From NCBI GenBank assembly GCA_039030335.1, contig JBCCEJ010000066.1, positions 1-31,659 of the forward strand: a stretch of 31,659 bases of DNA, in the 5' to 3' direction. Shown piece by piece: positions 24,808-31,591 of this stretch. Numbering within the stretch: position 1 is the first letter of the stretch; each line of letters starts with the position of its first letter. The DNA comes from JBCCEJ01 sp039030335 (GTDB taxonomy: Bacteria > Pseudomonadota > Gammaproteobacteria > HK1). A program made the translations under genes and the position numbers. The notes under the pieces are model-generated. The model was not told where the DNA came from. It saw nothing but the letters and a program-made list of their open reading frames with translations, and ran no database searches.

Positions 24808-26292
24808 CTATTTTCTTGTCATGACGGTGACGCCGGTCCAACCCACCGGCGCGCCGTTATCCGCCAGCCGCGTTGCGTTGACCAGATGATGCCACGCAAC
24901 CTTGTCTCTGGGGTTGCGCTGCATGACGCTGAAGAGCTTCGACTGGGCCGCCGGAAACTCGGCCGCATAGTAGAGATCGATCGCGTCCTGGTAGAGCGGT
25001 AGCGTCTCGTCTTTCATGTCGCGCTGATCGGCTGGGTCAGCGGCGTACACTTCGTATAGTGTCAATGCGTTCGACCGTCCAACGACCTGAACCTTGTCCA
25101 GAAATCGAATGTTGTAGGCGTCCGGCGTTTCCAGGCGCGATCGCGTTGCCTCGGTGATGATGAAGTTCACACCGTAGAACTTGGTCAGGCCCTCGATACG
25201 CGCCGTCAGGTTCACATCGTCTGAAAACGAATCGCCCTGCATGCGGTCGCTTTCACCGACCATACCGACCATCAACGACCCGGTGTTGACGCCGATGCCG
25301 ATCTGGATGGGTTGTCGGTTGGTGGACAGCCGGTACTCGTTGTACGCCTTGACGGTTTCAAGCTTCTCGATGCCCGCGCCGACTCCGTCGTCCGCGCGCT
25401 GTGGAAAGATGGCGTGGATACCGTCGCCTAGGTATTTGATGATGAATCCGCGGTGCTCACGAACGACGGGGCTGACGCGGCCCAGATAAGAGTTGATGAA
25501 CGCGAAATTGTCTTCTGGTGTCATATTCTCCGACACGGATGTGAAGCCGCGGAGGTCGGAGAACATGACGGTCATTTCGCCGGTTACATAGTCGCCCAGC
25601 GCGATGTCCGTAATGCTCGATTTGTCCAGAAAGCTCAGGTAGTCCTGCGGGACGAAGCGCTGCGATGCCTTGTTCATCTCGCGCAGATCGGTGATGTCGT
25701 GCAGCGCGGCCAGGATCGACGGCTCATCGTTGAAATCGATGACGCGAAGCGAAACCTCCACCCACAATGTGCGGTCGTTCGGGCCTTTGACGGCAATTTC
25801 CTCCCGATCGACCTGCGATTCAGGTGAGAGCGACGACATCAGGGATGCAAGCTGTTCGGGATCCGCAAACAGACTCTCGGAGAGCTGTCCGAGCAACTCG
25901 TCAACCGGCGTCGCGAACAGCTCGCCCATCATGTTGTTCGCAAACACGATCGCGCCGTTTGAGAGCCGGCTTATGAGCACTGGGACCGGGGTCGCTTCGA
26001 CGATCATACGAAGCTGTTGTTCACTTTTGCGAAGAGCCTCGGCGGCCTGTTCCTGTAGTTCGTCTTCGACGACGTCGGCGTGCTCCGTCGTCATCTCAAG
26101 GAGGGTCTCGAGGTCCTGACGCTCCTCTTCCAGAGCGGCTGAGACTGTGTCGGCATGCTCGGCGGTAGTTTCGAGCATGATATGCAGGTCCCGATTCTCC
26201 TGTTCCAGATCGGCGATCTGCTGACGCATGGCCTCGACTACGCTCGCGGCATCATCCGGCGTGGTCGGAGGGGTGGCGTCCGGGTGGTCCAC
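24808..26292 (-). CDS. PAS-linked class III adenylate cyclase
   Basis: A 494-residue cytoplasmic nucleotide cyclase. Residues 17-90 are a coiled coil with a duplicated unit of about 24 residues (LETTAEHADTVSAALEEE and LLEMTTEHADVVEDELQE). A PAS domain follows (about 92-205), then a CHD cyclase domain (about 235-420) and a TPR-like tail. The catalytic residues are all visible: metal-binding Asp246 (MFSDLRGFT) and Asp290 (KYLGDGI), purine-selecting Lys286 and Asp354 (GDSFSDDVN), and transition-state Asn361 and Arg365 (VNLTARIE). Lys/Asp at the purine positions predicts ATP, so cAMP. The frame is open upstream to 26358, but this would overlap the STAS gene. GTG 26292 overlaps the STAS TAG by one base (TAGTG), implying coupled translation. 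A later ATG at codon 22 would cut into the coiled coil. Confidence 0.93.
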   Translation of the reverse strand: MDHPDATPPTTPDDAASVVEAMRQQIADLEQENRDLHIMLETTAEHADTVSAALEEERQDLETLLEMTTEHADVVEDELQEQAAEALRKSEQQLRMIVEATPVPVLISRLSNGAIVFANNMMGELFATPVDELLGQLSESLFADPEQLASLMSSLSPESQVDREEIAVKGPNDRTLWVEVSLRVIDFNDEPSILAALHDITDLREMNKASQRFVPQDYLSFLDKSSITDIALGDYVTGEMTVMFSDLRGFTSVSENMTPEDNFAFINSYLGRVSPVVREHRGFIIKYLGDGIHAIFPQRADDGVGAGIEKLETVKAYNEYRLSTNRQPIQIGIGVNTGSLMVGMVGESDRMQGDSFSDDVNLTARIEGLTKFYGVNFIITEATRSRLETPDAYNIRFLDKVQVVGRSNALTLYEVYAADPADQRDMKDETLPLYQDAIDLYYAAEFPAAQSKLFSVMQRNPRDKVAWHHLVNATRLADNGAPVGWTGVTVMTRK

Positions 26293-26636
26293 TATTCGAT
26301 ATCCAGTTCGAGTCCTGGTAGCAGGCGTTGAAAGTTCTTGAGCGACTTGCCTTGCCACGGATAGGCGGCGCTGCCCTTGATATGGACCTTGGACGCGCCA
26401 TGCTTGCGGACCTGCAGCACGAACTTCGACAGCGTGTTGATCCCTGAGCTGTTCAGAAACTGCAGTTCGCGTACATCCAGGGTCAGGAGTTCAGGTCGGG
26501 CGTTGGCGGCATTCAACAGCAGATCCAAGATGGGTTTGTACTGTTCACCACCATGCAGCCGGAACGAGCCCCGGCATGTAATCAGACTCGCCGCTTCGTC
26601 GTAGTGTACGGAGTAGTCTTCGTCGACGATTTCCAT
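26292..26636 (-). CDS. STAS-domain anti-anti-sigma-like regulator (slr1659-type), copy A
   Basis: A 114-residue single-domain STAS protein, the type that shuttles between a kinase and a target in partner-switching systems. The core has LTLDVRELQFLNSSGINTLSKFV, in which the SSG loop before the helix is where SpoIIAA/RsbV-type proteins are phosphorylated on Ser. The C-terminus (KNFQRLLPGLELDI) closely matches the second STAS protein encoded at 27351-27698; by eye about half of the positions are identical, so they are paralogs. It lies 42 bases downstream of the HATPase-like gene and directly before the cyclase, with a one-base stop/start overlap. The natural inference is that this STAS protein binds and controls the cyclase. 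From memory it fits the 'slr1659 superfamily regulator' group. Confidence 0.88.
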   Translation of the reverse strand: MEIVDEDYSVHYDEAASLITCRGSFRLHGGEQYKPILDLLLNAANARPELLTLDVRELQFLNSSGINTLSKFVLQVRKHGASKVHIKGSAAYPWQGKSLKNFQRLLPGLELDIE

Positions 26637-26678
26637 CGCATAGATTCCAGTGTTGGGGCCGCTATGGGTCTCGACCGC

Positions 26679-27245
26679 TCAAATATCGAGTTGAACCATC
26701 GTCGTGAGGCTGACCGAGCCATCCTCATCGTCTGCGAACTGCCAGGCAAGGGCGGCGCCGTAGTCGTTCAGCATGGTCAGGAAGCCCAATCCTGAACTAC
26801 CGGCGTCGTCCTCGGCGTTACTCTCAAGCTGCTCCATGTATAGCATGTCTGGATCTTCGGTCAGCAGCCGGTTCAGGAACACCTGGAACGCGCCCAGAGC
26901 ACCCGGGTCGACGCAGTTCGTGGCGTAAAGGCTTACGACGTCTTCTTCGAGGAACATCTCGATGCTGACCGAGTGCTGGTCCGAGCCATGACTGAATTTC
27001 ATGGCGTTTTCCAGTAACTCGTTGGCGATGTAGCTGATCGCGTCGCGGATCTCGTTTTGTCGGGCTTTGGTCTTGCTGTCTTCGCCGGGGAAGAACGTGG
27101 ACAGGTAGCCGGCCAGGAAATCCGCCGACAAGCCGTTGTTCTTCCACCGCTGCTGTAGCGGTATGGACGTTGGAAAGAATCCAATTTTCAGATATTCGCC
27201 GACGCCTTCTTTGCGCTCGACAAAAGTGCCGAATGTCTGTGCCAT
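26679..27245 (-). CDS. HATPase-type switch kinase (slr1658/SiaB-like)
   Basis: A 188-residue protein with a divergent GHKL/HATPase fold, expected to phosphorylate or sequester STAS partners using ATP. An N-box is visible as ANELLENAMKFSHG (Asn80, contacting ATP-Mg). A glycine-rich loop, GSSGLGFLTMLNDYG, is at about 149-163. The N-terminus has FGFFPTSIPLQQRW-like features (IGFFPTSIPLQQRWKNNGLS) characteristic of the slr1658/SiaB-type family as I recall it. The frame is open from TTG 27296, but ATG 27245 begins at the family's usual N-terminus (MAQTFGTF) and has GCGAG seven bases upstream. It sits between two STAS genes, with gaps of 105 and 42 bases. Activity as a kinase is inferred from the family and neighbours. 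Confidence 0.85.
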   Translation of the reverse strand: MAQTFGTFVERKEGVGEYLKIGFFPTSIPLQQRWKNNGLSADFLAGYLSTFFPGEDSKTKARQNEIRDAISYIANELLENAMKFSHGSDQHSVSIEMFLEEDVVSLYATNCVDPGALGAFQVFLNRLLTEDPDMLYMEQLESNAEDDAGSSGLGFLTMLNDYGAALAWQFADDEDGSVSLTTMVQLDI

Positions 27246-27350
27246 GACGTGCTCGCTAATGAGTCCTTCGAGAAGTGGCTGCGACCGGGATCGCAACGGC
27301 GCGCGGGGCTGACGTCGCTGCCTGTTGCAGGGTCAGGTAGCTGCTGCCGC

Positions 27351-27698
27351 TCATGTGATGTCCAGCTCCAGTCCCGGGAGAATTCGCTTCAGGTTGCGGA
27401 GCGACTTCGATTGCCAGGGAATATCCTGACTAGCACGGACCTGGAGCTTCGATACTCCGTGCTTGCGAATTCTGATCGCGAACTTGAACAGCGTGTTGAT
27501 GCCCTCGCTGTTCAGAAACCGTGCCTGCGTCAGGTCCAAAGTGATCGCGGGTGATTGGGCATCAGCTACGGCCAGCAGCAGATCCACCACGGGGCGATAC
27601 TCCGTGGCCGGGCCGTGCAGCCGGAAGTTGCCCTCGCAAGTCACGACCGTGCGGTCATCGTTACAGCGCACCTGATAGTGTTCGCCAATGACTTCCAT
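27351..27698 (-). CDS. STAS-domain regulator, copy B, with SEG at the switch site
   Basis: A 115-residue single-domain STAS protein, paralog of copy A. The same core reads LDLTQARFLNSEGINTLFKF: the second serine of the SSG loop is glutamate (codon GAG; copy A has TCA). In SpoIIAA the phosphorylated serine is the one just before the glycine, so a glutamate there could mimic a permanently phosphorylated state, while the first serine remains available. The C-terminus (RILPGLELDI) is conserved. The gene lies between the phosphatase (164 bases upstream) and the switch kinase (105 bases downstream). The ribosome-binding site is poor. It may be a constitutive competitor or a partner for a different target; this is inference. 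Confidence 0.88.
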   Translation of the reverse strand: MEVIGEHYQVRCNDDRTVVTCEGNFRLHGPATEYRPVVDLLLAVADAQSPAITLDLTQARFLNSEGINTLFKFAIRIRKHGVSKLQVRASQDIPWQSKSLRNLKRILPGLELDIT

Positions 27699-27862
27699 AG
27701 ATTAAGGATGCTCTGCAGAGGTTGCGCGGCCCGGATGACACCGCGACGCGTCAGCACCGCGTCGGGCGAATCGCGGTTGGCACAATGCGGGACCGTTTCG
27801 GTACAACCTGGTGGCAGGTCGCTCGCAAGCAATTCTGGCAGTGCACACGGAGCAAAGCACCT

Positions 27863-29425
27863 CTAACGCTGTTTCAGGACGACCAACGTGATGTCGTCGT
27901 AGACGGTTTGTTTTCCGATGTGACGGCCGACGGCCTCGACGACTGCTTCCTTGACGGCTTCGGCTGACTTCGACCAGTTCTCGCGTATGACCTCGCACAG
28001 ACGCTCCAAACCGAACTGCTCATCTTTGAGATTCTCGGCTTCGGTGATCCCGTCGGTGTACAGGACCACGCCATCCCCGGGTTCCAGATGCACCGTGGTG
28101 TGATCGATGAAATCCGCGATCTCGGCGTCGAGGCCGATGGGAAAGCCGAGGTCGACCGTGTCGACCAGTTCCAGCTCTCCCGACGCGCGCATGACGATCA
28201 TCTCTTCGTGCTGTCCGCTGAGGCGTACTTCGCCATCCGCGTAGTCGAGTAGCGAGAGCGTCAGGTTCTTGTCTGAAGCCATGCGCTGCGCGTTGTTGTA
28301 GAGCGCGCGGTTCAGCGTATCCAGGAACTGGACGGGGTCGGTCACACCATGGGTCAGCAGGGCTCGCACGACACTTTGCGCCATGACCATCATGACGCCG
28401 CTCTCGAGGCCGTGCCCGGTCACGTCGCCAATACCGATCTTGACCCGTCCATCGTGTTGCAGCACGTCGTAGTAGTCACCGCCCACCTCGTCCGCCGGCT
28501 CCATGTATCCGGCGATCTCCAGACCGGCGACGGATTCGAGTTCCTGGGCGGTGGGCAACAGCATGCGCTGGATTTCGCGCGTGACTTCGAGTTCGGCGCC
28601 CATACGCAGGTTTTCCGCCTGGAGCTGCTCGTTCAGCTTGATGATGGCCGCGTTCGCTTCCCCAAGCTCCGCGGTGCGCTCCGCCACGCGCTGTTCGAGC
28701 GTCTGATTCGCTTCTTCGAGCTGTGCATTGCGCTGCTGAATCGACTCACGCATGACGTTGAGGTCGGCCGCGAGCAGCCCAACCTCGTCGGGGCTGGTTG
28801 CGTCGATTGGCGTGTCCAGCTGGCCTCCCGCGATCAGGTTGGCTGAACGCTGCAGAGCGCTGAGCGGCTGGACGATGTAGCGCCTGGAGATGAGCACGGA
28901 CGTGACCGCGATCGCGACGATAAGCGCCGCCGTCAGGACGATGATGCCGCCGATGTTGAGAATGATCTGCTCGCGAATTGCATCGCGCGACATCGCGAGC
29001 CGCAGCTTTCCGGTCGGCGTTTCCTGATACGAGATGTCGACCGATTTTGCGACGACGTCTGAAGAGTTCAGCAAGTCTTCGAACGACGTGTCCCGGTAGC
29101 GTTCGTGCGCACTTCGAGCGACCGATTGCACTTCATCGAGGACCTCCGCAAATACGACATCGTCATCGAGGCGCAGCGCTTCGACGACATCTGTGATCGT
29201 ATCGGCGTCGACGTTCCAAAGCGGCGTTCTCAAGCTGACACCGGAAAGGTCGGCAGCGTTGTCAAGGCGGGTTTCGAGTGCCGATTCGAGCGTCTGGATG
29301 TTGAATACGATCGCGGCGATGGCGAAACCGAGCAGCACCAGTGTGACCGCCGCGGTCAGAGCGTAGGTGAACCGCCGGCCGACACTGCGGACCGGTCGCG
29401 TCGCGTCAGTGGCCGCGGATGACAT
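27863..29425 (-). CDS. Membrane-anchored HAMP-PP2C (RsbU/SiaA-like) phosphatase
   Basis: A 520-residue inner-membrane serine phosphatase expected to dephosphorylate the STAS proteins. TM1 is at about 20-42, a periplasmic sensor of about 110 residues follows (with SLRTPLWNVDADTI, a motif seen in small sensor domains), and TM2 is at about 155-180. HAMP is at about 181-233, then a long coiled coil (QRNAQLEEANQTLEQRVAER), then a SpoIIE/PP2C domain at about 300-518. The metal-binding aspartates are present: Asp317 (VGGDYYDV), Asp334 (GIGDVTGHG), Asp458 (YTDGITEAEN) and the DDIT near the end (510-513). The ATG at 29425 has AGG four to five bases upstream. It is the second gene of the run, behind a solute-binding protein that may present ligand to its periplasmic domain. 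Confidence 0.93.
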   Translation of the reverse strand: MSSAATDATRPVRSVGRRFTYALTAAVTLVLLGFAIAAIVFNIQTLESALETRLDNAADLSGVSLRTPLWNVDADTITDVVEALRLDDDVVFAEVLDEVQSVARSAHERYRDTSFEDLLNSSDVVAKSVDISYQETPTGKLRLAMSRDAIREQIILNIGGIIVLTAALIVAIAVTSVLISRRYIVQPLSALQRSANLIAGGQLDTPIDATSPDEVGLLAADLNVMRESIQQRNAQLEEANQTLEQRVAERTAELGEANAAIIKLNEQLQAENLRMGAELEVTREIQRMLLPTAQELESVAGLEIAGYMEPADEVGGDYYDVLQHDGRVKIGIGDVTGHGLESGVMMVMAQSVVRALLTHGVTDPVQFLDTLNRALYNNAQRMASDKNLTLSLLDYADGEVRLSGQHEEMIVMRASGELELVDTVDLGFPIGLDAEIADFIDHTTVHLEPGDGVVLYTDGITEAENLKDEQFGLERLCEVIRENWSKSAEAVKEAVVEAVGRHIGKQTVYDDITLVVLKQR

Positions 29426-29538
29426 GAACCTGGCTCGCCGCCGAGGGCTTCGCGGGCGCGTGCGGACGTTCGGGGCGGTCTGGTAGGGGCGCCATGACTA
29501 GTGTCTCCGGGAGCGAGCTGTAAGCGATTCGCCCGACT

Positions 29539-29568
29539 CCAATCTTCGACGCCCCGTCTGAAGATTGG
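29539..29568. promoter_or_regulatory. Near-perfect hairpin in the leader of the phosphatase gene
   Basis: CCAATCTTC at 29539-29547 pairs perfectly with GAAGATTGG at 29560-29568; inside, GAC (29548-29550) pairs with GTC (29556-29558) leaving one bulged T and a 5-base loop. This is 12 base pairs. Neither strand has a T-tract after it, so a simple Rho-independent terminator is unlikely. It lies just downstream of a candidate promoter on the - strand and 114 bases before the phosphatase start. Confidence 0.6.
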
Positions 29569-29580
29569 CGCGCGTTAAAC

Positions 29581-29609
29581 CTTATACCGGCATTCTCAGG
29601 GCCAGTCGA
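29581..29609 (-). promoter_or_regulatory. Candidate promoter for the phosphatase-STAS-kinase-cyclase genes
   Basis: Read on the - strand, TCGACT (29604-29609) and TATAAG (29581-29586) are separated by exactly 17 bases; the -10 matches five of six consensus bases, the -35 four of six. Transcription would begin near 29574, so the 29539-29568 hairpin would be at the very 5' end of the transcript. Confidence 0.45.
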
Positions 29610-29685
29610 GGAATTACCGTTCCGACGCCGGAGTCGCACAAAGCCTGGCCGTCCTGCGACACATCGATGCCCGCTTTCGCATCAT

Positions 29686-30453
29686 CTATTTGGCGTATTT
29701 CAGGCGGATTTTCTCTGCGGTTCCGTCCGCAATCAGTGTGTTCAACGCATCCTGAAGCTGACGTAGCAGATGCGGGTCGGTGTCTCGATGAAACGCATAA
29801 CCCATTGGTTTACGGGGAAATGTGAATACGACTTCGTAGTCGTCAGGGTTCAGGCCCTGCTCGCGCATCTTGGTCTGCGCGGTAGCGAGTCCGTAGGAGA
29901 TGACTTCGATACGCCCTCTCCCGAGCTTCTTGATAAGCGTGTCGGCATCTGGCGACGGGTCCATGGCTCTTTCGGACACGCCGGCGTCGCGGAGCAGATC
30001 TCCGCCGACGTCGTTGCGCACGACGCCGAACTTCTGGCCGTAGGCTTGCAACTGTTCGAGCGATTCGAACTTGATATTCTGCCCCTTGCGCGCGAGCAGA
30101 TGGTGGTTCGACAGGTCGCTAATCTGGGGGATTGGGAAGACAAACTTCCAGCCGAAGTCTTCGGTGCGTTCCGCGGTCAGCGTTGCGGAGAAGAGACTGA
30201 CGCCGGGTTCGTTCTTGATCGCGCGCACGCCACGGGTCCACGGCAGGATCTTGATGTCCTTTTTCGTCCTTGTGAGGCCGACGCGCTTCCACATTTCGAC
30301 CAGAAGTTCGACCGCAAGGCCGTCGGCGACCTGGTTCGTCGCATAGTTGTACGGCGGATACTCCTCGGTGATCCACTTGATGTCTTCAAGCTTCTGCGCG
30401 CTGACCCCCGACGAGAAGATGAAGAGAAAAATGATGCCTGCGAGCTTTCCCAT
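29686..30453 (-). CDS. Periplasmic solute-binding protein, family 3 (sensor-like), upstream copy
   Basis: A 255-residue exported SBP_bac_3 protein. The start at 30453 is chosen for GAGGA six bases upstream and because the signal peptide then begins at once (GKLAGIIFLFIFSSGVSA, then QKLEDIKW). The first-strand ligand region is WITEEYPPYNYATNQ; later landmarks are ILPWTRGVRAIKNEP, FGVVRNDVGGDLLRDAG and IADGTAEKIRLKYAK. As with the copy at 23925-24713, no transporter gene is adjacent. It leads the signalling run, 260 bases before the phosphatase, and probably has its own promoter. The two copies share the fold but clearly differ in sequence, so they may bind different ligands. A sensor role is inference from context. 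Confidence 0.88.
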   Translation of the reverse strand: MGKLAGIIFLFIFSSGVSAQKLEDIKWITEEYPPYNYATNQVADGLAVELLVEMWKRVGLTRTKKDIKILPWTRGVRAIKNEPGVSLFSATLTAERTEDFGWKFVFPIPQISDLSNHHLLARKGQNIKFESLEQLQAYGQKFGVVRNDVGGDLLRDAGVSERAMDPSPDADTLIKKLGRGRIEVISYGLATAQTKMREQGLNPDDYEVVFTFPRKPMGYAFHRDTDPHLLRQLQDALNTLIADGTAEKIRLKYAK

Positions 30454-30587
30454 GGCTGTTCCTCTGCGTGTCATGGCCAACCGATGGGCTGAATCCGGAC
30501 GCCGACCTCAATTGGTTCAGCAACAGTAGCATCCGGGGCAGAACTCCAGAAGCGCTCTGGCGCCCGGGCGTATGGTTCCGCCTGGGC

Positions 30588-31229
30588 TCAGAAGTCCGAC
30601 CGCCCGAACAGCTCTTCGAACGAAACCATGATGCAACGCGCAAAGGCTGGACGTGCCCGAAGGGCGGCGTACCAACGCATGACGTTGGGGGGTTCGGGGA
30701 CGTCCAGTCCCATCCCAAAATACCGGTAGAGCGTCGCGCCGGCGGGGATATCCGCGAGGCCGAAGTGCTCCCCGGACAGGAACTCCTGCCTGGCGAGAAT
30801 TTGGTCCAGCAGTTCGTAGTCGGCGCGGCACCGGTCACGAGCCGCACAAACCGCGACCATGTCGCGGGTCGGCTCGGGTTGTCGGTAGTAACCCCAGAAA
30901 AGCGCCATGAAGTCCGGTTGCAGGCGTGTCGCCTGCCAGTCGAGCCAGCGATCGTCCAACGCTCGCATACCCGGGTCGGCAGACCACCAGGGCGTGCCCC
31001 CGTAGCTTGCCGCGAGGTAGCGCAGGATAGTGTGGGATTCCCAGAGGCAGTGTGACCCGTCTTCGAGAACCGGCACTTTACGATGCGGGTTCTTATCGCC
31101 GAAGTCAGGCGCCTCCAGCCCGCCAAACCGTCCACCAAGCTCAGTGTGCTGGTAGTCGATATTCAGTTCGTTTAGGAACCACACGACTTTTTGAACGTTG
31201 AAAGAGGTGTTCCGGCCGATGAGATGCAT
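30588..31229 (-). CDS. Glutathione S-transferase family protein
   Basis: A 213-residue cytosolic GST-like protein. The N-terminal thioredoxin-fold domain begins LIGRNTSFNVQKVVWFLNEL, with the probable catalytic Ser at residue 9 (TSFNVQK). The glutathione-binding cis-proline is in HRKVPVLEDG, and WESHTILRYLA gives the Glu-Ser contact. The C-terminal helical domain has SGEHFGLADIPAGATLYRYF with the conserved aspartate of the N-capping box. GGAG lies nine bases before the ATG. It is followed after 134 bases by the solute-binding protein gene and is divergent from the ABC-ATPase fragment. GSTs of this type conjugate or isomerise small electrophiles; the substrate is unknown. Confidence 0.93.
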   Translation of the reverse strand: MHLIGRNTSFNVQKVVWFLNELNIDYQHTELGGRFGGLEAPDFGDKNPHRKVPVLEDGSHCLWESHTILRYLAASYGGTPWWSADPGMRALDDRWLDWQATRLQPDFMALFWGYYRQPEPTRDMVAVCAARDRCRADYELLDQILARQEFLSGEHFGLADIPAGATLYRYFGMGLDVPEPPNVMRWYAALRARPAFARCIMVSFEELFGRSDF

Positions 31230-31345
31230 GGTGCGTCACTCCGTTGCGGCACGCGTTTTGCTGAGTCTTCCAATCGTAACGGCAAGCGACGGCACAAATC
31301 CAAACACCGCGCACGCGGTTCAGGCCCGCCAAATTTCGCTGTCCG

Positions 31346-31355
31346 GTTTGCAAAC
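31346..31355. promoter_or_regulatory. Palindrome GTTTGCAAAC between divergent genes
   Basis: A perfect 10-base palindrome lies in the 281-base space between the start of the GST gene and the start of the ABC-ATPase fragment. It resembles a LacI/GntR-type operator core, but a single short palindrome is weak evidence. The rest of that space holds no gene I can support. Confidence 0.25.
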
Positions 31356-31510
31356 GGTTGCCGGGACTGGTTCCGTGGAAGCTGGTTGCCGCCCTGTATC
31401 GGTGCAGCGGCCCTGTCTGCTGCCCCGTTAAGGAGCTTTGGCCGGGTAGCGTCAGCCTGACGTCCGACGGGGACGTAACTATCCCGGAACACACAGGACT
31501 TTGAATCTTC

Positions 31511-31591
31511 ATGCCCGAAACCCAAGGCCGCGTAGAGCTCGTAGCGCTGCGCAAACAGTTCCAAGACGTTGTCGCTGTCGATGGCATGTGA
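31511..31591 (+). pseudogene. N-terminal fragment of an ABC-transporter ATPase, stopped after 26 codons
   Basis: The reading frame from ATG 31511 contains VELVALRKQFQDVVAVDG, which matches the first strand of PotA-type ABC ATPases (their usual pattern is VELxxLxKxFGDVVAVDGVSLxIxxGEF, as I recall it). After VDGM comes TGA at 31589-31591, before the Walker A motif. AGGA lies 12 bases upstream of the ATG. No other frame downstream restores the expected sequence before the window ends. This could be a gene interrupted by an insertion at about 31589, a frameshift, or an artefact at a contig edge. Confidence 0.5.

Noticed and set aside
29406..29639. 77-codon frame on the - strand upstream of the phosphatase
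   Set aside because: Low-complexity Pro/Arg composition; it spans the hairpin and the predicted -10 region.
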